Origin: Nibribacter roseus
GTDB lineage: Bacteria; Bacteroidota; Bacteroidia; Cytophagales; Hymenobacteraceae
Direction of reading: 5' to 3'
DNA: 64,000 bases
Assembly (NCBI RefSeq): GCF_042662225.1
Contig: NZ_JBHSYQ010000004.1
Location: 186,001-250,000, forward strand
This document shows, in pieces, positions 26,790-35,604 of this stretch. Numbering within the stretch: the first letter of the stretch is position 1; every line of letters begins with the position of its first letter. The notes under the pieces were generated by a model, which was given only the letters and a program-made list of their open reading frames with translations, was not told the origin of the DNA and made no database searches. The translations under genes were made by a program, and so were the position numbers.

Positions 26790-26889
26790 GGAAATTACTA
26801 TACAGATTTTGTTTGTCGGATTTTATATTCAATATCAGGTTAAACCAATTAGATTAAAAATTAGATATACTTCATTGTTCGTTTAGTTG

Positions 26890-26924
26890 ACACAGCGGAA
26901 GATTTTCTTCCGCTGTGTCTGTTT
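26890..26924 (+). terminator. intrinsic terminator after the large T9SS gene
   Basis: The arms ACACAGCGGAAGA (26890-26902) and TCTTCCGCTGTGT (26906-26918) are perfect, with a 3-nt loop, followed by CTGTTTT. The T-run is shared with the left end of the next palindrome copy. Confidence 0.85.
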
Positions 26925-26956
26925 TAGGGCTGTTTTCTGAAAAACAGGTTAAAAAG
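26921..26956. repeat. 36-bp palindrome family, copy 5
   Basis: The arms GTTTTAGGGCTGTTTT and AAAACAGGTTAAAAAG flank the loop CTGA. It directly follows the terminator stem, so a true terminator and a palindrome copy stand side by side here. Confidence 0.8.
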
Positions 26957-27088
26957 GCACAGAAATCTACCAGCCTCCCTGACTAGTTTTATTTTACCAT
27001 TTACAGCAACAGTCTACAAAAAATGGTGGTTGTTTCGCGTTATGGGCAATTCCTGTTACTTTTAGACTCCACAAATAAGAAAACAAGA

Positions 27089-27592
27089 ATGTCAGCTGAA
27101 AATCAGAAACAGGCTCTTTTTCAGGAAATAGAGCAGAAGTTAACCGCACAGGGTTTTTCTATCGCTAATCAAGACCAGACCAGGCCATGGGGCGGGTTCT
27201 TCGTCATAAATGAGGATCAGGCCCAGAAATTCGCCGATACTTATTTCAATGGTTTGTCAGTAGAGGACCTGCGTATTTCAGGTAAGCTGAGCCCTAAGAT
27301 TTTGGTGGTAGCCCCGGAGAAGCGCTTGTCTTGGCAGTACCACCACCGCCGTGCTGAGATCTGGCAAGTAATAGAAGGTACCGTGGGTGTAGTTACCTCA
27401 GATACTGATGAAGAAGGGGAACTGAAGAAGCTGACGGCCGGGGAGAAAATTACCCTGAAGCAAGGCGAGCGCCACCGTTTGGTAGGGTTGCAGGAGTGGG
27501 GCGTATTGGCCGAAATCTGGCAGCACACCGATGCCGAAAATCCATCTAATGAAGAAGACATTGTTCGCGTGCAAGACGATTTCGGTAGATAA
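27089..27592 (+). CDS. cupin protein, mannose-6-phosphate isomerase type II-like
   Basis: 167 aa from the ATG at 27089. An upstream in-frame ATG at 27023 adds 22 residues without family similarity. RPWGGFFVI, PEKRLSWQYHHRRAEIWQVIEGT and LKQGERHRLVGL match the cupin domain of type II phosphomannose isomerases (the ManC C-terminal domain). His and Glu residues in YHHRRAE and the His in ERHR would bind the metal. As a stand-alone cupin it may isomerise a sugar phosphate. It stands alone, with a palindrome copy on each side. Confidence 0.8.
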   Translation: MSAENQKQALFQEIEQKLTAQGFSIANQDQTRPWGGFFVINEDQAQKFADTYFNGLSVEDLRISGKLSPKILVVAPEKRLSWQYHHRRAEIWQVIEGTVGVVTSDTDEEGELKKLTAGEKITLKQGERHRLVGLQEWGVLAEIWQHTDAENPSNEEDIVRVQDDFGR

Positions 27593-27622
27593 TACCAGTT
27601 CAATCAAATAAAAGAATACCCT

Positions 27623-27658
27623 GTTTTGGAGCTGATTTTTGTAAAACAGCCCTAAAAC
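27623..27658. repeat. 36-bp palindrome family, copy 6
   Basis: The arms GTTTTGGAGCTGATTT and AAAACAGCCCTAAAAC flank the loop TTGT. It begins 30 bp after the cupin stop, before the convergent stress-protein gene. Confidence 0.85.
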
Positions 27659-27757
27659 AAGGATTTCTTTTTTAATGTACCACCTTTTTATTATCCTATC
27701 AGGTGGCCCCTACTGGCGCGGTGTTATAGGGCGGGCTATAGGTGTTCTTGAAAATCA

Positions 27758-28663
27758 TTAAAACAAGAAGCTAAAGGAATTTGGAGCAAGCTCTCTGTTT
27801 TCGCTTCTCTGTTTACCCGTTGCAGGCTGTTGACTGGCAGGTAAAGGCAAGGCCAACAAGGGTAAGGTGCTTTCAAAGGCCAGTTGGGAAGTGACACTGG
27901 AATTGAAAAGAGTTTCCCAAACATTGTGCTTCTGAAGTGCCACCGCCACTACGTCCACTTGGTTAGCTTTGGTGAAGGCTTTGATGCCCTCTACAACATT
28001 GCGTGCCTTTATTTGACTGATCTTAAAAGGTCTGGCTTTGTATTCTTGAGCAATCTCAGCAATTATCTGCTCATCAGGCACTAGATTTAATTGATCTTCC
28101 GTCTTCACATTCAATACTTGAACCTCTGCGTTTAGGGGCTCCGCAATGTGAAAGAGTTGGCGTAAATTATTGCTCTCTTCTTTTTCAAAATCAGAAGCAT
28201 AGGTAATATACTTGAAACCTTTATAGGTTGCTTTGGCAGGAATGGCCAATACAGGGCAAGTGGTTTCTTCCATCACGGCCCATGTGTTGGTGCCTAGAAG
28301 TTTGTCAAGGAAGTTACTTGCGCCACGGGTGCCCATTACAATCAAATCAACTTTGTGCGCGGCAACCGCATTTGCAATACAGGTGCTTAAAGGAGTGCTT
28401 TCGCAAATTGTCTCCACCTCAAACCGGAAACCGTTTTCTAAGCGAAGGGTTCTGGAGATTTTGTTCAGCTCTTCCAAGTACCCGTTTTTCAGGAAAACCT
28501 CCGGATTAATGGTACCTCCTTCTTCAGGCAAACCTAGAATTTGAGAGTCTACGGCGTGTACTAATATCAGCTTGCCTCTGAGCTGGTTCAGAAGCTGCAC
28601 GGCAAAAGCAATGGCGTTGGCCGCATTGGCAGAAAAGTCGGTGGGTACTAGTAGCGTTTTCAT
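27758..28663 (-). CDS. tandem universal stress protein (two UspA domains)
   Basis: 301 aa. Domain 1 (about 1-150) starts MKTLLVPTDFSANAANAIAFA and carries the ATP-binding pattern G-x2-G-x9-G-[ST] in GTRGASNFLDKLLGTNT. Domain 2 (about 151-280) starts YKGFKYITYASDFEKEE and lacks a clear copy of the nucleotide motif. The last about 20 residues are a low-complexity tail. It is cytosolic and probably binds ATP to signal starvation or stress. It is divergent from the phosphorylase gene, with a -7-like promoter element upstream. Confidence 0.88.
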   Translation of the reverse strand: MKTLLVPTDFSANAANAIAFAVQLLNQLRGKLILVHAVDSQILGLPEEGGTINPEVFLKNGYLEELNKISRTLRLENGFRFEVETICESTPLSTCIANAVAAHKVDLIVMGTRGASNFLDKLLGTNTWAVMEETTCPVLAIPAKATYKGFKYITYASDFEKEESNNLRQLFHIAEPLNAEVQVLNVKTEDQLNLVPDEQIIAEIAQEYKARPFKISQIKARNVVEGIKAFTKANQVDVVAVALQKHNVWETLFNSSVTSQLAFESTLPLLALPLPASQQPATGKQRSENRELAPNSFSFLF

Positions 28664-28714
28664 GGCTGGTCAGTTGATAGTTTTTTCGTAATTCTATTGG
28701 CGTTTTGTATAGGA

Positions 28715-28722
28715 CAAAAGTA
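28715..28722 (-). promoter_or_regulatory. Bacteroidota -7 promoter element for the stress protein gene
   Basis: On the minus strand, TACTTTTG fits TAnnTTTG exactly, 52 bp before the start codon. A clear -33 TTTG is not seen at the expected distance, so it is a candidate only. Confidence 0.4.
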
Positions 28723-28809
28723 GAGGGTGCCTAGTTGTTAGAATATGACCATAATTAGGAGGTGGTATGATTATTATCACCTTATTTTAGAAGGGGTTAA
28801 CGCAATTTT

Positions 28810-28833
28810 GCAATCCAATTAAAAATGGATTGC
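28810..28833. promoter_or_regulatory. 8-bp inverted repeat upstream of the phosphorylase gene
   Basis: GCAATCCA and TGGATTGC are perfectly complementary with an 8-bp AT spacer, in the 283-bp divergent gap. This is operator-like geometry; the binding protein is unknown. Confidence 0.35.
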
Positions 28834-28946
28834 CCATTAGCCCAGATTAACTAAATTACACCGGTTCTTATTTGTGCCAAGGGAGCAAAGTTGCAGGTAG
28901 TTAAGCCTGAGAAAGCAAAAGATATTTAGCTTAATGATTACTTCTT

Positions 28947-30596
28947 ATGAGCGAGTATGCAAAGTGGTACCATCCGTACCACATCAATGAACAGTACAGT
29001 GAAAGAGTAGCCTACTTCAGCATGGAGTTCGGCATCCATCAGGCCTTGAAAACATATTCAGGCGGATTGGGCTATTTGGCGGGCTCACACATGCGCAGCG
29101 CCTATGAATTGCGGCAGAACCTGATAGGCGTGGGCATACTCTGGAAATTCGGGTACTATGACCAGGTGCGTAATGATGACCAAACCATGCGCGTGCAGTT
29201 CCAGAAGAAATTTTACACATTTCTGGAAGATACGGGCATTAAGGTGCAGGTAACTATTCACGGAAACCAGGTGTGGGTGAAAGCTTTGGTGTTGAAACCA
29301 GAGACTTTCGGAACTGTGCCCATGTATTTCCTGACGACGGATATTCCGGAGAATGATTACCTGAGCCGCACTATTACGCACCGCCTCTATGACTCTGAGT
29401 TGCCTACCCGTATTGCGCAGAGTATTGTGCTGGGTATTGGCGGCGTTAAAGTAGTGGAGGCTTTGGGTGGGGCCGCTATCTACCATTTAAACGAAGCGCA
29501 TGCCTTGCCACTGGCATTCCACCTGTATGACCGCTACCGCGAAATTCCAGAGGTAAAGAAACGCCTGGTGTTCACTACCCACACCCCAGAAAAGGCGGGT
29601 AATGAGGAGCACGGTGTGGACTTGCTGGAGAAAATGTCTTTCTTCGGATCATTGTCAACAGATGATGCCCGCCGCATTACCGGCACCGACGGTCCAATTC
29701 TTAACTACACGCTGGCAGCGCTGCGCCTGGCTAAAATAGCAAATGGCGTATCGCAGTTGCACGGTGAGGTAAGCCGCGACATGTGGAATGGATTTGAGGG
29801 CATCTGCAAAATCAAAGCCATTACCAATGCCCAGAACATCACCTACTGGCAAAACCCGTACCTCAAGAAAGCGCTGGATAACAATGATGACCACCTGCTG
29901 TTGCAGCTGAAAGAGGAAATGAAACGGCCTCTGTTTGAAGTGGTGGCTGACCAAACCGGCAAGCTTTTCCGTACCGATGTGCTCACCATTGTTTGGGCAA
30001 GACGTTTTGCCGGTTATAAACGCGCTGACTTGTTACTACACGACCTGCACCGGTTCTTCGACCTGATCAACCAGAAAGATTTTCCGGTTCAGGTGATTTG
30101 GGCTGGCAAACCTTATCCGCAGGACCAGTACGCCGTGGACATATTCAACAAGCTGGTGCGGCTGTCATACCAGAAAGATAATTTTGCCGTACTCACAGGC
30201 TATGAACTGGAGCTCTCTGCCAAGCTGAAGCAGGGATCAGACGTTTGGTTGAACACACCACGCCGCCCACGGGAGGCATCAGGAACCAGCGGTATGACGG
30301 CTGCCCTCAATGGCTCTATCAACTTCACCGTGCAAGACGGCTGGATTCCGGAGTTCGGGCGCCACGGCGAGAACAGCTTCCTGTTCCCGATTGTAGATAC
30401 CACCCTGCCAGATTATGTGCAAGATGAGGTGGATTACAGCAACATGATGGAAATCTTAGAGCAGGAAATCATACCTATGTACTACCAGGACAAGCGTAAG
30501 TGGGTGCAGATCATGAAACAGAGCATGCATGACGTGGCCGCCTACTTTGGAGCAGAACGCATGGCCGATGAGTATTACAAGTTGTTATACAAATAG
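28947..30596 (+). CDS. alpha-glucan (glycogen) phosphorylase family protein, short form
   Basis: 549 aa, shorter than most phosphorylases. GT35-type landmarks are VAYFSMEFGIHQALKTYSGG, the sugar-site region IYHLNEAHA, VFTTHTPEKAGNEEHG, the phosphate/PLP-phosphate region WARRFAGYKRADLL, and NTPRRPREASGTSGMTAALNG. In classic phosphorylases that last motif is GT(S/G)xMKxxLNG, whose Lys forms the Schiff base with PLP; here the residue is Thr451 (codon ACG at 30297). The enzyme may therefore not be a normal PLP phosphorylase, unless this is a known variant of the Bacteroidota branch. It is a single gene, followed by a strong terminator. Glycogen or maltodextrin metabolism is inferred from the family. 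Confidence 0.82.
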   Translation: MSEYAKWYHPYHINEQYSERVAYFSMEFGIHQALKTYSGGLGYLAGSHMRSAYELRQNLIGVGILWKFGYYDQVRNDDQTMRVQFQKKFYTFLEDTGIKVQVTIHGNQVWVKALVLKPETFGTVPMYFLTTDIPENDYLSRTITHRLYDSELPTRIAQSIVLGIGGVKVVEALGGAAIYHLNEAHALPLAFHLYDRYREIPEVKKRLVFTTHTPEKAGNEEHGVDLLEKMSFFGSLSTDDARRITGTDGPILNYTLAALRLAKIANGVSQLHGEVSRDMWNGFEGICKIKAITNAQNITYWQNPYLKKALDNNDDHLLLQLKEEMKRPLFEVVADQTGKLFRTDVLTIVWARRFAGYKRADLLLHDLHRFFDLINQKDFPVQVIWAGKPYPQDQYAVDIFNKLVRLSYQKDNFAVLTGYELELSAKLKQGSDVWLNTPRRPREASGTSGMTAALNGSINFTVQDGWIPEFGRHGENSFLFPIVDTTLPDYVQDEVDYSNMMEILEQEIIPMYYQDKRKWVQIMKQSMHDVAAYFGAERMADEYYKLLYK

Positions 30597-30635
30597 AACC
30601 AACATATATAAATCGGACACCTTAGGAGCAACAGG

Positions 30636-30683
30636 TAAACAGAAAAGTCCCCACTCCAACTGCAGTGGGGACTTTTCTGTTTA
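30636..30683. terminator. strong bidirectional terminator
   Basis: Perfect 20-bp arms (30636-30655 and 30664-30683), with core AGTCCCCACT and AGTGGGGACT, an 8-nt loop, and A- and T-rich ends. It lies between the convergent phosphorylase and lipoprotein genes. Confidence 0.92.
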
Positions 30684-30761
30684 ACTAGTATAGAATGACA
30701 GATTACTCTATAGTTTAAAGCAGAAAGCTGCAGTATCAGCATCTGCCTTGCCCTGAACTGT

Positions 30762-31628
30762 CTAAAGATTGGCCACTTTCTGATTGCTTACCGATTCTTT
30801 ATCGATTGACTTTAGCCACTCCGCTTTTAAGGTTGCCATACTTTTGCCAGTAAGCTTTTCAATGGTCTCTATTTCGTCTTTAAAATTAGAATAGCTCTGT
30901 AATAGCTTTTCTTTACCGTATGTTTCCGCTAAGTATTTAGTGAAGGAGCAGGAGCAATTATAAAAGGGCGGGGCGTAGGTTTTACGGTCAGAGGTAAAAA
31001 GCTTCAGCATAGCGCCTTCTTCCCCAATATAATCCAGTACATATTTGCCTTCTTCTGTCTGAAGAGCTGCTTGGCAGGTGGAGTCAACTTTTAAATACCC
31101 GCCTCCTTTCTGTAGATCGAAATTAGGCAGTTTTGTTTCATGGGCTGTTTTTAGGGCCATGTATTCTGCCATGCCTTCCGTAAACCAGATTGGTATGTTG
31201 AAAAAAGAATTCACTTTAGATTCTGAGCTCCAATTTCCTTTTTTAGACCGCAAGAGCACGTGCATGGTCTCATGGAAAAGAGGGGCTTTGCCAGATTGTA
31301 TCCTCCATAATGGAATAAAAACATCACCTTTAGGACTGGCAGATGCAACAAAATTTCCCTCATTAAAATAGTAGTTAATCTGTTCGCCATTGAATTCTTG
31401 CCAATCATGTTTCCCAAGGAAGTTTTCAGAAGCGGAAACAACTAACTGTAGTGTATCGGTTATTTCTTTCATTCTAGTTTCTGAGAGGGAGTCCTCCGGG
31501 AACCATGCCACCACCCGCTCATTTTCAACCTTAACGCCATTAGATGCCAATTCTGTGATTCGTTCTTCACTTGCGTTGCCTGAGCAGGAGAGTAGTAAAA
31601 CACATAGGTAAGGTAGAAGTCTTTTCAT
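30762..31628 (-). CDS. lipoprotein gluzincin-type metalloprotease
   Basis: 288 aa. The N-terminus MKRLLPYLCVLLLSCSGN has a lipobox with acylated Cys15. HETMH (residues 119-123) and a downstream EGMAE (151-155) form the HExxH...E zinc site of peptidase MA-like gluzincins. Two close Cys (CSCS) and a C-terminal helical region follow. It should be anchored in the outer or inner membrane, facing the periplasm or surface. The substrate is unknown. The family call rests on the motif order and spacing alone. Confidence 0.7.
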   Translation of the reverse strand: MKRLLPYLCVLLLSCSGNASEERITELASNGVKVENERVVAWFPEDSLSETRMKEITDTLQLVVSASENFLGKHDWQEFNGEQINYYFNEGNFVASASPKGDVFIPLWRIQSGKAPLFHETMHVLLRSKKGNWSSESKVNSFFNIPIWFTEGMAEYMALKTAHETKLPNFDLQKGGGYLKVDSTCQAALQTEEGKYVLDYIGEEGAMLKLFTSDRKTYAPPFYNCSCSFTKYLAETYGKEKLLQSYSNFKDEIETIEKLTGKSMATLKAEWLKSIDKESVSNQKVANL

Positions 31629-31909
31629 TTAATTATTGGGTAGTTTAGAGGTGTATACTATTGAAAAGGTTAGAAATATAAATTAAAGTTGTGATAGTTA
31701 TTTATTTGATATAAATATTTATGATGTGTGAAATTTGATAGTAGAGTTTCTGTATAGGAGTAAGCGCTATAAAAGAACTTCTAGAGTGAGCAGTTGTTGA
31801 GTATTGGTAAGTTTAAAAAAATGCATTTGGAAAATATATGGATTTTAAAGGTTTCGTTTTGGGTACTGGTAATAACATAGTATTTCCCGCAATTGAGCTG
31901 GAGAAGCCC

Positions 31910-31917
31910 TACCTTTG
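31910..31917 (+). promoter_or_regulatory. -7 promoter element before the drug exporter gene
   Basis: TACCTTTG matches TAnnTTTG exactly and ends 16 bp before the ATG at 31934, giving a very short leader. No convincing -33 box is seen. The rest of the 305-bp gap from 31629 is AT-rich and shows no gene. Confidence 0.45.
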
Positions 31918-31933
31918 CGGTTTGCTTTGAGTC

Positions 31934-33160
31934 ATGACGCGTAAACAGTATTTTATTATTATTCTGATTTTAGGAGCTCTTTCTACCATCAGTCCTTTTT
32001 CCATTGATATGTATCTGCCGGCCTTTCCGGCTATTGCAGAAGATTTAGATACCTCCATTTCTAAAATTCAACTTTCGCTTACAGCTTACTTGGTGGGTAT
32101 TTCGGTAGGGCAGCTACTCTATGGCCCGTTGCTAGACCGGTTTGGCAGGAAGTATCCGCTTTATGCAGGACTAGGGGTTTACATACTGGCTTCGGTGGCC
32201 TGTGCTTTTACTACCTCTGCCGACACTCTAATACTTATGCGCTTTTTGCAGGCCTTGGGTGGCTGTGCGGGCATGGTGGCGGCACAGGCTCTGGTGCGTG
32301 ATTTATTCCCGACCTCAGAAACTGCAAAGGTGTTTTCCTGGCTCATCTTGGTTATTGCCGTATCGCCAATGATTGCGCCAACGGTAGGCGGATACGTAAC
32401 AGCGGCCTTTGGGTGGCACGCTGTATTCTTGGCCTTGGCCGCCATTACGTTCCTGATATTGTTCGGGATTTATTACGCATTACCTGAGGGGAAGCTGGCT
32501 GACCCTTCCATGTCTTTGATGCCGAAGCCGGTGCTGAGCAACTTCTGGAAGGTACTCCGGAACCCACAGTTTATTATTTTTACATTAGTTGGTGGTATCG
32601 CCTCGGCGGCTCCGTTCGCGTATATAGCCGGCTCACCAGATGTGTTTATGAATGTGTATGGTGTGAGCGAGCAGGAGTACGGGTGGATATTTGCCTTTTT
32701 GGCTTTTGCCATGATCGCTTCCCCTCAACTAAACCACATTTTGCTGCGCAAACTACGTAGTCAACAGATCATCAATTTGGCTTTGGTATATCAACTGGCT
32801 ATAGGTGCTGTAATGGTCTTTGGGGTATACAGTGGCATCTTCGGAAAGAATAGCCTCATAGCAGTTATTTTCCTTTTTCTGATAGGGCAAGGGCTGGTAG
32901 CGCCCAACGCTTCGGCGCTTTCGCTGGCTCCGTTCCGAAAATATGCCGGCAGTGCCTCAGCACTCACTGGTAGTTTCCGGATGGGAATAGGTGCAATAGT
33001 TTCCGGCGTGGTAAGTGTATTTCATAACGGCACCGCTTTGCCAATGGTCAGTGTCATGGCCGCTTGTACAGTTATTGGCATCTTCATATTTTACATGGGC
33101 CGTACCTCTGCCAATGCCTACACACGTGCTGAGGTTGCAGGTCTGCAGGAAGAGCTCTAG
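31934..33160 (+). CDS. Bcr/CflA-family multidrug efflux MFS transporter
   Basis: 408 aa, about 12 membrane helices. The start MTRKQYFIIILILGALSTISPFSIDMYLPAFP is typical of the 14.A/Bcr-CflA drug:H+ antiporters. Motif A is LLDRFGRKYPLYAG, and motif C-like RFLQALGGCAGMVAAQALVRDLF follows. It exports drugs or small metabolites across the inner membrane. Single gene; a palindrome copy begins 6 bp after the stop. Confidence 0.9.
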   Translation: MTRKQYFIIILILGALSTISPFSIDMYLPAFPAIAEDLDTSISKIQLSLTAYLVGISVGQLLYGPLLDRFGRKYPLYAGLGVYILASVACAFTTSADTLILMRFLQALGGCAGMVAAQALVRDLFPTSETAKVFSWLILVIAVSPMIAPTVGGYVTAAFGWHAVFLALAAITFLILFGIYYALPEGKLADPSMSLMPKPVLSNFWKVLRNPQFIIFTLVGGIASAAPFAYIAGSPDVFMNVYGVSEQEYGWIFAFLAFAMIASPQLNHILLRKLRSQQIINLALVYQLAIGAVMVFGVYSGIFGKNSLIAVIFLFLIGQGLVAPNASALSLAPFRKYAGSASALTGSFRMGIGAIVSGVVSVFHNGTALPMVSVMAACTVIGIFIFYMGRTSANAYTRAEVAGLQEEL

Positions 33161-33166
33161 AAGCCT

Positions 33167-33201
33167 GTTTTCAGCCTGATTTTATAAAACAGGCTGAAAA
33201 G
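33167..33201. repeat. 36-bp palindrome family, copy 7 (35 bp)
   Basis: The arms GTTTTCAGCCTGATTT and AAAACAGGCTGAAAAG flank a 3-nt loop, the only copy that is not 36 bp. The central CAGCCTG/CAGGCTG pair differs from other copies but still base-pairs. Confidence 0.85.
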
Positions 33202-33264
33202 GAGCTGCGAATTATTGAGGCTTAAAAGACCATAGTGGTATTCTAATTCTCTAACTTCTTTATA

Positions 33265-33277
33265 TTGTGCTGCACAA
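33265..33277. promoter_or_regulatory. TTGTGC-T-GCACAA inverted repeat upstream of the two-component genes
   Basis: A perfect 6-bp inverted repeat with a 1-bp centre, followed by a related CACACAAT half-site at 33284-33291. It lies 95 bp before the regulator start and is a possible operator. Confidence 0.35.
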
Positions 33278-33371
33278 CTATAGCACACAATTAACTTCCG
33301 GAGTTTAGCCGTTAGCAGTGGCAAGAGATAAATGTTATCTTTAACCGCTTGAACAACTGTCAAGACTAAAA

Positions 33372-34055
33372 ATGAAAATTCTCCTCATAGAAGACGAACT
33401 CAAGGTCAGCAACTTCATAAAGAAGGGGCTGGAGGAACAATTTAATGAGGTGGATCAAGCCTATGACGGCTTTTATGGCGCGAAGCTGGCGTTAGAGCAA
33501 GACTATGCTTTGGTAATTCTGGATGTGATTCTTCCGCGCATGAACGGGGTGGAGGTTTGCCGCACCATCCGGTCGCAGAAGCCTACACTACCAATTCTTA
33601 TGCTCACAGCTTTGGGCAGCACGGAGGATAAAATTCTAGGCTTAGATTCTGGGGCCGACGATTACCTGGTGAAGCCATTTGAATTCAAGGAACTATTGGC
33701 CCGTATCAGGGCACTTACCCGGCGCTCACAAGAGACAGTTACCACTGAAGTGCTTCGGGTATCAGACCTGGAGTTGGATGTGCATAAGAAAACTGTACAC
33801 CGCAACGGTACGCCCATCTCCCTCACCGCTAGAGAGTTTTCCCTACTGCAGTATCTGCTCCGAAACAAGGAAAGGGTGGTATCTAGGGTTGATATAGTGG
33901 AACAGGTGTGGGAAACTTCTTTTGACACGGGCAGCAACGTAATTGACGTGTACATCAATTTCCTGCGGAAGAAAATAGACAAAGATTATTCGCCTAAGCT
34001 CATCCACACGTTGGTGGGCATGGGCTATGTGCTGAAGGAGATGGAAGAGAAATGA
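33372..34055 (+). CDS. OmpR/PhoB-family response regulator
   Basis: 227 aa. The receiver domain has E7/D8, phospho-acceptor Asp51 (LVILDVILP), Thr79 region (LMLTALG) and Lys in YLVKPF. The winged-helix DNA-binding domain (about 130-225) contains LTAREFSLLQYLLRN, then VWETSFDTGSNVIDVYINFLRKKID. Its stop overlaps the kinase start as ATGA, so the two are co-translated. OmpR-type regulators bind direct repeats at 10-11-bp spacing. Such an array lies just downstream, in front of the SulP gene, and may be a target. Confidence 0.93.
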   Translation: MKILLIEDELKVSNFIKKGLEEQFNEVDQAYDGFYGAKLALEQDYALVILDVILPRMNGVEVCRTIRSQKPTLPILMLTALGSTEDKILGLDSGADDYLVKPFEFKELLARIRALTRRSQETVTTEVLRVSDLELDVHKKTVHRNGTPISLTAREFSLLQYLLRNKERVVSRVDIVEQVWETSFDTGSNVIDVYINFLRKKIDKDYSPKLIHTLVGMGYVLKEMEEK

Positions 34056-35437
34056 AAATCAAAACAAAGCTTACCCTGCAGTTCTCTGCAATATTTATGG
34101 GGCTGCTGCTGGCTTTCTCTGTCTCCGTTTATTACTTCAGCTCACAATTTCGCGCCAATGATTACTACGGCCGAATTTTAAACCGAGCCTACGCAACTGC
34201 GCACTATGTGCTGGACGCCGACACCGTTAGTGAGCAGCAACATGCCCTGGACCGGCGCTTGTATTACCAGATGCTGCCCCGTGAAGAGGTGAAAGTATAT
34301 GATAGCAATCTGGATTTAATTTTCAGAGACGGGGAATATAAGGCTGCTATCGGCAAAGATGTTGTGCAGAAGGTATTGGCAGAAGGCGAGGTGCGGCAAA
34401 TGGTGGGTGACCGTCAACTCATAGGGGTCAGATATTTCCACAGGGGAAAACCGTATGCTGTTCTGGCTTCGTCGGTAGACGTTTATAATCTCAACAAGCT
34501 CCAGCACCTGAGTACTTTGCTGATAATGGGACTTTTCGGTTCTTTGCTGGTGGTGCTTGTTTGCGGGCTTATATTCTCTAGAGCGGCGCTTAGCCCGTTT
34601 TTGAAGGTGGTTTCAGAAGTGGAAAGAATCAATGCTTCTGACCTGCATCGCAGGCTTTCTCAAGATAAAGGTACCGATGAGGTAGCCCAACTGGCGCAAA
34701 CCTTTAACAACCTGCTTGATCGGTTAGAAAAAGCTTTTGAATCACAGCGTACTTTTGTGTACAGTGCTTCGCACGAACTCCGGACTCCGCTCACGGCCAT
34801 CATTGGCGAACTAGAAGTTGCCCTTATGAAAAAAAGGCCTTCTGAGGAATATGAAAGGGTGCTGCATTCTATTCTGGACGATGCCAAGCTGCTGGCGCAA
34901 CTCTCTAATGGGTTATTGCAGATGGTGCAAGCAAGCACTGACACTTCAAAAGTACCCATGCACTCTATCAGAATGGATGAGTTGGTGTGGCAAGCCAGTG
35001 CAGAGGCGCGGAAGCGCCAACCTCACATGGTGCTTGACGTTCAGTTTGCCGATATGCCCGAAGATGAGAACGAGTTACTTATCAAGGGGAATGAAGCTCT
35101 TCTGCTGATTGCTATGGTTAACGTTTTAGAGAATGCCGCCAAGTTTTCAACGAAAGAGCCTATTATATCTGCTACCATAGAAGTAAGTGAGCAGAAGCTT
35201 GTGTGCAGGGTGCGGGACAAAGGAATAGGTATGTCGCCTGAAGATGTGCGGAAAGTTTTTGTTCCGTTTTTCAGGGCAGAGAATGTGAGGGAGATTTCGG
35301 GGCATGGCATTGGCCTGCCACTGGCTGAAAAAATTATAAAGTTACACCGCGGTACCATTGCTCTCAATTCACAGCTTAACCAAGGTACTGAGGTGGTCAT
35401 TTCACTTCCCAAGCTTATAGCCGTTTACAAGCTGTAA
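34052..35437 (+). CDS. sensor histidine kinase, partner of the OmpR-type regulator
   Basis: 461 aa. Two membrane helices (about 10-31 and 152-176) enclose a periplasmic sensor of about 120 residues. A HAMP domain (about 176-230) is followed by HisKA with His241 in SASHELRTPLTAI, then the ATPase with NVLENAAKFS, DKGIGM and GHGIGLPLAEKI. The layout resembles CusS-type metal sensors, but the ligand cannot be read from sequence. It overlaps the regulator by 4 bp. Confidence 0.9.
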   Translation: MKIKTKLTLQFSAIFMGLLLAFSVSVYYFSSQFRANDYYGRILNRAYATAHYVLDADTVSEQQHALDRRLYYQMLPREEVKVYDSNLDLIFRDGEYKAAIGKDVVQKVLAEGEVRQMVGDRQLIGVRYFHRGKPYAVLASSVDVYNLNKLQHLSTLLIMGLFGSLLVVLVCGLIFSRAALSPFLKVVSEVERINASDLHRRLSQDKGTDEVAQLAQTFNNLLDRLEKAFESQRTFVYSASHELRTPLTAIIGELEVALMKKRPSEEYERVLHSILDDAKLLAQLSNGLLQMVQASTDTSKVPMHSIRMDELVWQASAEARKRQPHMVLDVQFADMPEDENELLIKGNEALLLIAMVNVLENAAKFSTKEPIISATIEVSEQKLVCRVRDKGIGMSPEDVRKVFVPFFRAENVREISGHGIGLPLAEKIIKLHRGTIALNSQLNQGTEVVISLPKLIAVYKL

Positions 35438-35564
35438 TTAAGAACAATACCTTATCTTTTCTGCATAGCAAATCCTAAGAAGTTTAAAAAAGAATTGTAT
35501 CTCAGGAGTGCCTTGTCATAAAGTAATTTACCTAAAAGTATACCCTATCCACATTTTTGCCTCA

Positions 35565-35604
35565 TTTTAATCGGATTTTAATGTCATTTTAATTCGATCT
35601 TAAT
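35565..35604 (+). promoter_or_regulatory. array of four 7-mers at exact 11-bp spacing upstream of the SulP gene
   Basis: TTTTAAT at 35565, 35576 and 35587 and TCTTAAT at 35598 are spaced exactly 11 bp apart, the geometry of PhoB/OmpR-type binding sites. A -7-like CATCTTTG lies 10 bp after the array. The nearest upstream genes encode an OmpR-type two-component pair. Interpretation: an activator site for the SulP-carbonic anhydrase genes. Confidence 0.65.
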
